The notes beneath the pieces are model-generated. The model had not been told where the DNA came from. It searched no databases and saw only the letters and a list, made by a program, of their open reading frames with translations. From the NCBI RefSeq assembly GCF_900105625.1, contig NZ_FNSD01000001.1, forward strand, positions 1,426,001 to 1,490,000: a stretch of 64,000 nucleotides of DNA, read 5' to 3'. Of the stretch, positions 17,725 through 25,455 are shown piece by piece. Position 1 is the stretch's first letter. Every line of letters starts with the position of its first letter. The position numbers and the translations under genes are program-made. This stretch comes from Terriglobus roseus. GTDB taxonomy: Bacteria; Acidobacteriota; Terriglobia; Terriglobales; Acidobacteriaceae.

Positions 17725-17965
17725 AGTTTCCGGCTCTCTTATCCCGACACAGAAACAGGATGACCCCGGAACTAGCCGAGGCGATACGAATACCAAAGGG
17801 AAAACCGCGCTTTGGTCCGCGCGTGAGGTGCTGCCTACTTAAAATTGTGCTGCTTCCTTTCCATTCTGCCCACAAGTTGGATTCCCTGCAATGAAAAGCG
17901 GGAGGGAACCGAGAAAAACACGGTCCTGGCGGGAAAGGAACGTACCAGAACCGGTCTTTCGGGGC

Positions 17966-19012
17966 TTAGGGCTGCGAGGCCGCCCGCTCGCTGTGCCCGC
18001 TGATCTCTGCCGCCCGCGCTTCAGCGTAAGCTGCCGCGCCGATCAAAGCGCACTTTTCTTCCAGAATGACCCGCACCGGAATGGTGTGGAGCAGCGGCGA
18101 CAGGCGGCCCTTATCCAGAAATGCTTGGCGAAACGGTCCGGACTTCAGCGTTTTCAGGATTTTCGGTGGGATCCCGCCGCCCAGATAGACGCCGCCCGAC
18201 GCCAGCAGCTTCAGCCCCATGTTGCCGCACTCCGCGCCATACGCCGCCGAGAACATCTCCAGCACCTTTGCGGTCAGCTCGCACGAGCCGTCCTCGCCCG
18301 TCGTGCCGATGACAAAATTCGGATCCTCGGTCTCCATGCGCTCCCGGAGCCACGCAGGCTCTTCCATCTTTTTGCCATCCCGCAGGAACTCGTAGATGTT
18401 CTTTAGCCCCAGGCCGCTGACCACACGCTCGGAAGAGACGCGGCCCTTCAGCTTCTGCTGCAGCCAGATCAACATCTCGATCTCGAGCGGATTACGTGGA
18501 GCCCAGTCGACATGTCCGCCCTCGCTGGGCAGCGGAATATGGCGGCGCGCAATCGGGTTGTACACCAGCAGGGCTTCGCCGAGGCCGGTTCCCGCGGATA
18601 CCAGTGCGCGATGTCCCAGCGCCGACTTATCGCCAGCCTCCAGCTCAAAGACCTGGTCCGGTCCGAGCTCGGCGATACCGTAACCATTCGCCTCCAGATC
18701 GTTGATCAGGAAGATGTGCTCGATGTTCAGGATCTTCGATAGGTCGCGGGCATCCAGCTCCCAGGGCAGGTTGGTCAGCTTCAGATGACCGTCCTTCACC
18801 GGCCCGGGGCAGCCAAAGCAGGCTGCGACAACCTGCCCGTCCACCTTTTCTCCGATTTCGGGATCCTTCAGAAACTCAAGCACCACGTCCTGCAGGCTGG
18901 CATAGCCGCTTGCCGGAAACTTCTTGGTATGGACAATGTTCAGCTTGCCACCGTCAAAGTTGTACAGCGCCAGGTCAACCTTGGTGCCGCCCACATCTCC
19001 TGCAAGAATCAT
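17966..19012 (-). CDS. glk: Glucokinase
   Basis: ATP-dependent glucose phosphorylation, feeding the pentose phosphate genes upstream on the same strand. The N-terminus ILAGDVGGTKVDLALY has the DxGGT phosphate loop. FGCPGPVKDGHLKLTNLPW and FLINDLEANGYGI (catalytic Asp) are glucokinase motifs of the Glk family rather than ROK. The C-terminus has an extra 15 or so residues (EARAAEISGHSE). It overlaps the end of the lactonase gene by 4 bp (19009-19012), so the two are translationally coupled. Confidence 0.92.
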   Translation of the reverse strand: MILAGDVGGTKVDLALYNFDGGKLNIVHTKKFPASGYASLQDVVLEFLKDPEIGEKVDGQVVAACFGCPGPVKDGHLKLTNLPWELDARDLSKILNIEHIFLINDLEANGYGIAELGPDQVFELEAGDKSALGHRALVSAGTGLGEALLVYNPIARRHIPLPSEGGHVDWAPRNPLEIEMLIWLQQKLKGRVSSERVVSGLGLKNIYEFLRDGKKMEEPAWLRERMETEDPNFVIGTTGEDGSCELTAKVLEMFSAAYGAECGNMGLKLLASGGVYLGGGIPPKILKTLKSGPFRQAFLDKGRLSPLLHTIPVRVILEEKCALIGAAAYAEARAAEISGHSERAASQP

Positions 19013-19809
19013 CGAGTAAGCTCCAGCGTTCCTGTCTCTGCATCATCGTGTGTACCGCTCTTCGGCAGGCGGCGTGCGGCCTCTGCATCCAGCAGCAGGC
19101 CAACGTGGCCGTTTTCCGGGCGAATTAACTGTGCGGGCAATCGCTCCGGATCATAACCGCCCAGCAGTACCTCGTGCAGGATCTCCGCCTTCGCCGCACC
19201 CTCGATCAGAAAGACGACACGCTTGCCCTGGTTGATCACGGTCCACGTCAACGTGATGCGCCATGTATCCTTTTGCGGCACATGGTTGGCGACCACAAGG
19301 CGGCCGAGCGCGTCGATCGCGTCGGTGTGCGGGAACAGCGATGCCGTGTGACCGTCATCGCCCATGCCCAACAGGATCAGATCGAATGCGGGAGCCTGTG
19401 CGCCTTCGAGCCGGAAGGTATTGCGCAGCGTCGCCTCGTAGCGCGATGCTGCCTCCTCCGGATTAAGTTCGCCTTCCATGCGATAGACATTTCCGGCGGG
19501 AAGTGGAACCTTGCTCAGCAGTTCCTGGTAGGTCATGCGAAAGTTCGACTCCGCATCGTCCGGCGCTACGCAGCGCTCATCCACCCAATAAAGATGGAGC
19601 TTGTCCCACGCAATCTGCGAGACAAAGGGCTCAGTCGCCAGCAGAGCGAACATCCGTTTTGGCGTGCTGCCACCGGAGATCGCAAGACGAGCCACGCCGC
19701 GTGCCGCGATAGCGTCCGCAGCGTACTTCGTAAAGACCTCGGCTGCCGCCTGCGCCAGGCGCTCCGGCGTGTCGTACACAAGGTAGTCGGCAATGGTGGA
19801 TCGAGCCAT
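19009..19809 (-). CDS. pgl: 6-phosphogluconolactonase
   Basis: Hydrolyses 6-phosphogluconolactone, the second step of the oxidative pentose phosphate pathway. The start at ATG 19809 (MARSTIADYLVY) follows an AGAGGA ribosome site; a longer frame upstream would run into the zwf terminator. Motifs: LAISGGSTPKRMFALL for phosphate binding, LYWVDERCVAPDDAESNF, and LLGMGDDGHTASLFP with the catalytic His. Length 266 aa is normal for the DevB/SOL type. zwf lies upstream but a strong terminator separates them, so pgl-glk probably has its own promoter. Confidence 0.93.
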   Translation of the reverse strand: MARSTIADYLVYDTPERLAQAAAEVFTKYAADAIAARGVARLAISGGSTPKRMFALLATEPFVSQIAWDKLHLYWVDERCVAPDDAESNFRMTYQELLSKVPLPAGNVYRMEGELNPEEAASRYEATLRNTFRLEGAQAPAFDLILLGMGDDGHTASLFPHTDAIDALGRLVVANHVPQKDTWRITLTWTVINQGKRVVFLIEGAAKAEILHEVLLGGYDPERLPAQLIRPENGHVGLLLDAEAARRLPKSGTHDDAETGTLELTR

Positions 19810-19856
19810 ACTGTGTCCTCTCAAAACTCCGATGCGGTCCTGCACGGAGCGATTGC

Positions 19857-19862
19857 ATAATA
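19857..19862 (-). promoter_or_regulatory. Possible -10 element for pgl-glk
   Basis: On the minus strand TATTAT lies about 48 nt upstream of the pgl start and just after the zwf terminator, where a promoter for pgl-glk would be needed. I see no good -35 hexamer at the usual distance. Confidence 0.4.
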
Positions 19863-19869
19863 CCTGCCC

Positions 19870-19905
19870 GCCAAAACAAAGGAGCGCCGGCAACGCCGGC
19901 GCTCC
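19870..19905 (-). terminator. Intrinsic terminator after zwf
   Basis: Perfect 11-bp GC-rich stem (GGAGCGCCGGC, 19881-19891, pairing with 19895-19905) with a 3-nt loop, 16 bp after the zwf stop. On the minus strand it is followed by TTTGTTTTGG, a T-rich tract that makes it a Rho-independent terminator for zwf. Confidence 0.85.
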
Positions 19906-19921
19906 CTGATTGAAGCGGTCG

Positions 19922-21457
19922 TTAGACCTTCCAGGCGCGGCCGTCACGAGCCAGCAGGTCATGAGCTTCCTGCGGTCCCCACGAACCTGCGTCGTAGTTC
20001 GGGAAGTCCTTCTTCTGAGCCTTCCATGCTTCGAGGATCGGCGTCATCAGTGCCCACGTCGTTTCTACACCCTGGCGCTCTGCGAACAGCGTGCCGTCAC
20101 CAAGCATCGCGTCGAGCAGCAAACGCTCATAGCCGTTTGCAGAGGACTTGCCGAACGCATCCGCGTACGAGAAGTCCATCTCGACCTGTGCCACGTTCGT
20201 CGTCGGTCCGGGCAGCTTTGCACCGAACTTCAACGAGATGCCGTCATCGGGCTGAATGCGCAGCGTCAGCACGTTCGGCTCCATGTGCTCTGCACCCTGG
20301 CCAGCGGAGTTCTTGAACAGGTGGAGCGGAGGCTGGCGGAAGGTAATGACAACTTCGGTCACACGCTTCTCAAGCCGCTTGGCTGCACGGATGTAGAACG
20401 GGACGCCGGCCCAGCGCCAGTTCTCGATCTTCAGCTTCATCGCCGCAAACGTCTCCGTCTGCGATTCCTTGCTGACACGATCTTCTTCACGGTATCCAAC
20501 AACCTGCTTGCCGTCGATGGTGCCCGGACCATACTGACCACGTGCCGTGTCTTCGACCGGGATCGGCTCGATGGCCTTCCATACCTTCAGCTTTTCGAAG
20601 CGCACAGCCTCTGCGCCAAAGCTGTCTGGTGGTTCCATCGCGACGAACGACAGTACTTCCATTACATGGTTCTGCAACACGTCACGAAGGGCGCCAGCCG
20701 CCTCGTAGAACGGGCCGCGGCCTTCGATGCCGATGCTCTCGGCTGCCGTGATCTGCACGCTGTCGATATAGTTCCGGTTCCAGATCGGCTCAAAAATGCC
20801 GTTGCCGAAACGGAAGACAAGAATATTCTGCACGGTTTCTTTGCCGAGGTAATGATCGATGCGGAAGATCTGATCCTCATGCAGAACGCTGTTGACTTCG
20901 TCATTCAGCTTCTTCGCACTCTCAAGGTCGGTGCCGAAGGGCTTTTCGATGATGACGCGGACCCATCCGCCGCCCTCATGCCCCGTCATACCGTGCTTAC
21001 CCAGGCGCTGCGTGATGTCTGCAAAGAATTCGGGCGCGACAGCCAGGTAGAACAGGCGGTTGCCCTTCGTGCCGAACTTGGTGTCGAGATCTGCCAGGAA
21101 CGCCTTGAGCCTGTCGAAGCCCTCGTCGTTATCGAACTCGGTCGCGAAGTATTGCACGCGTTCCATGAACTTTCCGAGCTTCTCTTCCTTCTCGTCGACG
21201 CCGCCGCCCTTCAGGATGCCGTCCTTCATGTCCGGCGCAAAGGTTGCTGACAGATCGCGGCGAGCAACGCCCACAACGGCGAAGTCCTTCGGCAGCAGAT
21301 TCGACTGCTCCAGGTGGTACAGCGCAGGCAGCAGCTTGCGCTTGGTCAGATCGCCCGACGCGCCGAAGATCACGACGACGCATGGCTCAGGGATGCTCTC
21401 CTTGCCCTTGTTTGCCTCGACCTGATCCTGCGAGATATGTATGCCGGTTGTTGCCAT
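19922..21457 (-). CDS. zwf: Glucose-6-phosphate 1-dehydrogenase
   Basis: First enzyme of the oxidative pentose phosphate pathway, oxidising glucose 6-phosphate with NAD(P)+. The coenzyme motif VIFGASGDLTKRKLLPALY lies near residue 30 and the active-site motif RIDHYLGKE starts near residue 198, with its catalytic His. The downstream FEPIWNRNYIDSVQITAAE is also canonical. Length 511 aa is standard. The N-terminal GASGDLTKRK is the usual dinucleotide loop; cofactor choice cannot be called from it. A GAGG ribosome site precedes ATG 21457. An intrinsic terminator follows the gene. Confidence 0.97.
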   Translation of the reverse strand: MATTGIHISQDQVEANKGKESIPEPCVVVIFGASGDLTKRKLLPALYHLEQSNLLPKDFAVVGVARRDLSATFAPDMKDGILKGGGVDEKEEKLGKFMERVQYFATEFDNDEGFDRLKAFLADLDTKFGTKGNRLFYLAVAPEFFADITQRLGKHGMTGHEGGGWVRVIIEKPFGTDLESAKKLNDEVNSVLHEDQIFRIDHYLGKETVQNILVFRFGNGIFEPIWNRNYIDSVQITAAESIGIEGRGPFYEAAGALRDVLQNHVMEVLSFVAMEPPDSFGAEAVRFEKLKVWKAIEPIPVEDTARGQYGPGTIDGKQVVGYREEDRVSKESQTETFAAMKLKIENWRWAGVPFYIRAAKRLEKRVTEVVITFRQPPLHLFKNSAGQGAEHMEPNVLTLRIQPDDGISLKFGAKLPGPTTNVAQVEMDFSYADAFGKSSANGYERLLLDAMLGDGTLFAERQGVETTWALMTPILEAWKAQKKDFPNYDAGSWGPQEAHDLLARDGRAWKV

Positions 21458-21549
21458 TCTCTTGCCCTCTTCTCTTCTGCGGAAAGGTTGCGACTCTGCC
21501 CGTCTTCCAATAGACGTAACCAGAGCCGCCCGGATTCCCTTTCTTAGCG

Positions 21550-22455
21550 TTAGTCCTTCTTGATGGCGTGTCCGCCGAAGGCATTGCGCATCACGGACAG
21601 CATGCGGTCCGTCATGTTGTTCTCTTCACGCGAGCGCAGACGACGAATCAGCGACTCGGTAATAACCGGTGCGGAGACATTCAGGTCAATCGCTTCGAAG
21701 ACCGTCCAGCGGCCTTCGCCCGAATCAGGAACGTAAGGCGCGATGCCCGTCAGCTCGGGGTTGTGCGCGAGAGCCTCAGCCGTCAGGTCCAGCAGCCACG
21801 AACGGACCACGGAACCGACCTGCCAGATCTTCGCGATCTTGGCATTGTCCAGGTTCAGATCCTTCTTCGCGTCCATGATGGCGAAGCCCTCTGCGAAGGC
21901 CTGCATCATGCCGTACTCAATGCCGTTGTGAACCATCTTGACGAAGTGGCCTGCGCCCGACGGGCCCGTGCGCCCCCAGCCAGTGGTGGCGGACGGTGCG
22001 AGCGTTTCGAAGATGGGGGTTAGCTTGCTGACGACATCCTCGTCGCCGCCGATCATCATGCTGTAGCCCTCTTTCAGGCCCCACACGCCGCCGGAGGTGC
22101 CGACGTCCACGAACTCAAAGCCTTCGGCCTTCAAAGCATCGTGGCGCTTGATGGAATCCTTGTAGTTCGAGTTACCGCCATCGATGAAGATGTCGCCCTT
22201 CTGCATCAGGGGCTTCAGCTTGGCGATGGTGTCATCTACTGGCTTGCCTTCAGGCACCATGATCCAGATCGCGCGCGGCGACTCGAGGTTCTTCACCAGA
22301 TCCTCGAGCGAGTTCACGCCCACCGATCCTGCCGCGGTCAGCTTCGCTGTAGTGTCCGCGTTGAAATCAAAACCGACAACCTTGTGGCCGCCAAGGCGAA
22401 GACGCTCCGCCATGTTGCCGCCCATTTTTCCCAGGCCAATCAAACCAATCTGCAT
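21550..22455 (-). CDS. gnd: 6-phosphogluconate dehydrogenase, decarboxylating (short GndA-like class)
   Basis: Converts 6-phosphogluconate to ribulose 5-phosphate and CO2. The start is ATG 22455 (MQIGLIGLGKMGGNM), preceded by GAGG; a codon five residues upstream is unlikely. Motifs are GLGKMGGNM for dinucleotide binding, VGTSGGVWGLKEGYSMMIGG for substrate, and GAGHFVKMVHNGIEYGMMQ containing the catalytic Lys. At 301 aa it is the short class, which is often NAD-preferring; the long class is about 470 aa. Spacing to zwf downstream is 92 bp. With zwf and pgl the oxidative branch is complete in this locus. Confidence 0.95.
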   Translation of the reverse strand: MQIGLIGLGKMGGNMAERLRLGGHKVVGFDFNADTTAKLTAAGSVGVNSLEDLVKNLESPRAIWIMVPEGKPVDDTIAKLKPLMQKGDIFIDGGNSNYKDSIKRHDALKAEGFEFVDVGTSGGVWGLKEGYSMMIGGDEDVVSKLTPIFETLAPSATTGWGRTGPSGAGHFVKMVHNGIEYGMMQAFAEGFAIMDAKKDLNLDNAKIAKIWQVGSVVRSWLLDLTAEALAHNPELTGIAPYVPDSGEGRWTVFEAIDLNVSAPVITESLIRRLRSREENNMTDRMLSVMRNAFGGHAIKKD

Positions 22456-22486
22456 ACTTCTACACCTCATTCCAATTATGGATTAT

Positions 22487-23107
22487 CTATACTTCGACGC
22501 CGTGTGCCCGCAGTTGCTCTTCGAGCAGCGCGGGCGATGAAAACTGCAGACCGATGAAACCTGCCTCGTTTGCTGCGTGGATGTTCTCGGCTTTGTCATC
22601 GATGAAGAGGGCCTCACCGGGAGCATCGCCCCCGACTTCGAGCGCTATGCGGTAGATGTCCGCAGCCGGCTTCATCTCGTGCACATATCCCGAACAAATG
22701 AAGAACTGGAAATACTTTCTCAGACTGAATCGATTCAAACGGTAGTGATTCAGCTCGCGAGATTCGTTATTCAGTGTTGCCTGCCGCACTTGGCGGCGCC
22801 CGTGAAGTGACCAGAGAATCTCGATCGCGGAGCCGTCCAGAAGCGCCTGCTGGTGCTCCACCGCCGACCAGACATCGGCTCGCGTAAATGCCCGTGGCTT
22901 GAAAAAGACCGTACGCCGGAAGAACTCGTCGGCGTCGATCAGACCGCGCTCCCAATGCCAGTTGGCATCTTCGCGGCGCATCTCGAACTCGGCCTTATCG
23001 TCCTCGTTGAGGCCAAGCGCCGCGTAAAAACCTGCGCGCTGCCGGTGGCCGAAGCCGTTGCTCAACAGCACACCGCCGATGTCCCAGTAGATCGTGCGAA
23101 TCCTCAC
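22487..23107 (-). CDS. HAD-superfamily hydrolase (subfamily IA)
   Basis: A 206-aa soluble phosphatase-like protein starting at GTG 23107. Motif I is WDIGGVLL: the nucleophile Asp is present and the +2 residue is Gly instead of Asp, as in the HAD-IA branch that includes YihX-like glucose-1-phosphate phosphatases and epoxide hydrolase N-domains. Later motifs are SNES-like (TLNNESRELNHYR) and GEALFIDDKAENIHAANEAGF for metal binding. It lies between gnd and transketolase, so a sugar-phosphate phosphatase or metabolite-repair role is plausible but not shown. Confidence 0.85.
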   Translation of the reverse strand: MRIRTIYWDIGGVLLSNGFGHRQRAGFYAALGLNEDDKAEFEMRREDANWHWERGLIDADEFFRRTVFFKPRAFTRADVWSAVEHQQALLDGSAIEILWSLHGRRQVRQATLNNESRELNHYRLNRFSLRKYFQFFICSGYVHEMKPAADIYRIALEVGGDAPGEALFIDDKAENIHAANEAGFIGLQFSSPALLEEQLRAHGVEV

Positions 23108-23261
23108 AGCGACAACACCTCAATCGCAATCGCGAGTGCTGGGTGGACGCTGACGGATTCAACTGCGGACAAGGTCATCATGAAGTCGGATGCGGCGGGG
23201 GTGCGGAGCGGCTCACTGCTGCCGCGATATTGACGCGGCGTTCTCTGCCGTGAAGGCTTTC

Positions 23262-23299
23262 CCACGCGAAAGGGCCGGTACTCCGGCCCTTTCGCGTGG
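23262..23299 (-). terminator. Strong hairpin after transketolase
   Basis: A perfect 17-bp stem (arms 23262-23278 and 23283-23299, CCACGCGAAAGGGCCGG and its complement) with a 4-nt loop, ten bases after the tkt stop. No T-rich tract follows on the minus strand, so it may act with Rho, protect the tkt 3' end, or reduce read-through into the HAD gene. Confidence 0.65.
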
Positions 23300-23308
23300 T
23301 TCGTTCTC

Positions 23309-25291
23309 TTACTTACCGATCGCAGCCTGTGCGGCCTTGACGATGTTTTCCGGCGTGAAGCCGAAGTGCGCAAGCACTTCCGGTCCCGGTGCCGATCCAC
23401 CGAAGTGATCCAGGCCGACAACCGATCCATCGCGACCGACGTACTTCCACCAGCCCATCGTCGCTCCAGCTTCAACAGCAACCTTCGGCACGCCGTGCGG
23501 GAAGATGCTGAGCTTGTACGCCTCGTCCTGTTCGTCGAAGAGGTGAAAGCTTGGCATCGAAATCACGCGAGCCTTGATACCGGCCTTCTCAAGCTCAGGC
23601 AGCGTCTTCAGTACGAGTGATATCTCGGAGCCCGTCGCCACGATGATGACGTCCGCATTCTCCTGCTCGACGAGAACATACGCGCCCTTGCGCGGTCCAG
23701 TCAGCACGGGATACTTCTCCGCATCCAGGACCGGCAGGTCCTGCCGCGAAAGCGCCATGAATGATGCGCTCTTACGCTCCACCATCAGCTGGTAGCAGAC
23801 TGCGGTTTCATTCGCATCGGCTGGACGGAAGTCCGTGAGCTGCGGAATGGCGCGTAGGCTCATCAGGTGCTCGACCGGCTGGTGCGTCGGACCGTCAGCG
23901 CCCAGGCCGATGGAGTCATGCGTGAAGACAAACAGCGAGTGCGTGCTCATCAGCGCAGCCATACGCATCGCGTTACGCGCATAGTCGCTGAAAACGAAGA
24001 AGGTGGAGCCGAACGGAATGAATCCGCCGTGCGCAGCCATGCCGTTGACCGCAGCGCACATGCCGAATTCACGCACACCGAAGAAGATATTCTTGCCCTT
24101 CGGGTCGACGTGGAAGGAAGCCGAGTCCTTGAAAATGGTCTTCGTCGACGAGGTAAGATCGGCTGCACCGCCCATCATCTCGGGCAGGGTCTTGCCCAGT
24201 GCCTGCAAGACCACTTCACCCGCGGTACGCGTGGCGATCGCCTTCTCGGTTGAGAAGGGCTTGATCTCCTTGTTGTAATCAGCCGGCAGTTCCTGCTTGA
24301 TGATGCGGTCGAAGGTCTTCGCCATTTCCGGATGCGCCGCTTCGTACTTCTTGAAGAGCTCTGTCCAGGCCTCGTGCGCCTGCTTCCCGGAGGTCTTCGC
24401 CTGAGCCCAGTTGTCCAGAGCAGCCTGTGGCTCGGCGAAGTCGACGTCCGGATCGAAGCCGTAGAATTCCTTCGTCTTGCGGGTGGCTTCCTTGCCGAGA
24501 GCTTCGCCGTGAACGTGCTTGGTACCCGCCTTCGGCGAACCGTAGCCGATGATGGTGCGCACGCGAATCAACGAGGGCTTACCCGTCTCTGCCTTGGCAA
24601 TGTTGATCGCCTGCTGCAGCTTGTTCAGGTCGTTGCCATCGTCCACATACTGCACATGCCAGTTGTAGGCATTGAAGCGCATGTCGACGTTTTCGGTGTA
24701 GCTCAGCTCCGTGGGGCCGTCCAGCGAGATCAGATTGTCGTCATAGAACACGATCAGCTTGCCCAGGCCGAGTGTGCCGGCCAGCGAGCAGGCCTCGTGC
24801 GAGACGCCCTCCATCAGGCAGCCGTCACCCACGATGCAGTAGGTGTGGTGGTTGACGATCTCCATGTCGGGCTGGTTGTAGATCGCAGCCAGGTGCTTCT
24901 CTGCGATCGCCATGCCGACAGACATCGCCAGGCCCTGGCCCAGCGGACCGGTGGTGACTTCAACGCCGGGCGTAAAGCCATATTCCGGGTGTCCCGGAGC
25001 CTTGGAGTGCCACTGGCGGAAGTTCTTAAGATCTTCCAGCGACAGGTCATAACCGGACAGGTGCAGAGCACCGTACTGCAGCATGGAAGCGTGGCCGTTC
25101 GACAACACGAAGCGGTCGCGGTCCGTCCAAGTCGGGTCGGCCGGATCGTGCTTCATGTTCTTCACGTACAGCAGATAGGCCAGTGGTGACAACGCGATGG
25201 GCGCGCCCGGATGGCCGTTCGCGGCCTTCTCGATGGAGTCAACGGCGAGAAGGCGGAGGGTGTCTATGGACAGCTTGTCGAGATCGGTCAT
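23309..25291 (-). CDS. tkt: Transketolase
   Basis: Thiamine-diphosphate enzyme of the non-oxidative pentose phosphate pathway. ATG 25291 (MTDLDKLSIDTLR) follows AGAGGA and gives 660 aa, the normal length. Signature stretches include AANGHPGAPIALSPLAYLL, the TPP motif GDGCLMEGVSHEA...GKLIVFYDDN, the pyrimidine-domain REFGMCAAVNGMAAHGG, and THDSIGLGADGPTHQPVEHL. The C-terminal domain is complete (GWWKYVGRDGSVVGLDHFG). No transaldolase gene is visible beside it. Confidence 0.97.
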   Translation of the reverse strand: MTDLDKLSIDTLRLLAVDSIEKAANGHPGAPIALSPLAYLLYVKNMKHDPADPTWTDRDRFVLSNGHASMLQYGALHLSGYDLSLEDLKNFRQWHSKAPGHPEYGFTPGVEVTTGPLGQGLAMSVGMAIAEKHLAAIYNQPDMEIVNHHTYCIVGDGCLMEGVSHEACSLAGTLGLGKLIVFYDDNLISLDGPTELSYTENVDMRFNAYNWHVQYVDDGNDLNKLQQAINIAKAETGKPSLIRVRTIIGYGSPKAGTKHVHGEALGKEATRKTKEFYGFDPDVDFAEPQAALDNWAQAKTSGKQAHEAWTELFKKYEAAHPEMAKTFDRIIKQELPADYNKEIKPFSTEKAIATRTAGEVVLQALGKTLPEMMGGAADLTSSTKTIFKDSASFHVDPKGKNIFFGVREFGMCAAVNGMAAHGGFIPFGSTFFVFSDYARNAMRMAALMSTHSLFVFTHDSIGLGADGPTHQPVEHLMSLRAIPQLTDFRPADANETAVCYQLMVERKSASFMALSRQDLPVLDAEKYPVLTGPRKGAYVLVEQENADVIIVATGSEISLVLKTLPELEKAGIKARVISMPSFHLFDEQDEAYKLSIFPHGVPKVAVEAGATMGWWKYVGRDGSVVGLDHFGGSAPGPEVLAHFGFTPENIVKAAQAAIGK

Positions 25292-25455
25292 TCGTTCCTC
25301 TACGGTAGATCGGCGCATTGCGCCGTATGCACGCTGCGGGGCGTGCGCCCTCACACATCAAAAGTTGTCACAAGAGGGTTGCTGCTCCACCCATCCTGCG
25401 TCCCGCTAGTGTACTAGCCAGAACTGCTAACCGCCTACTGCGAAGACGCAGGTGG

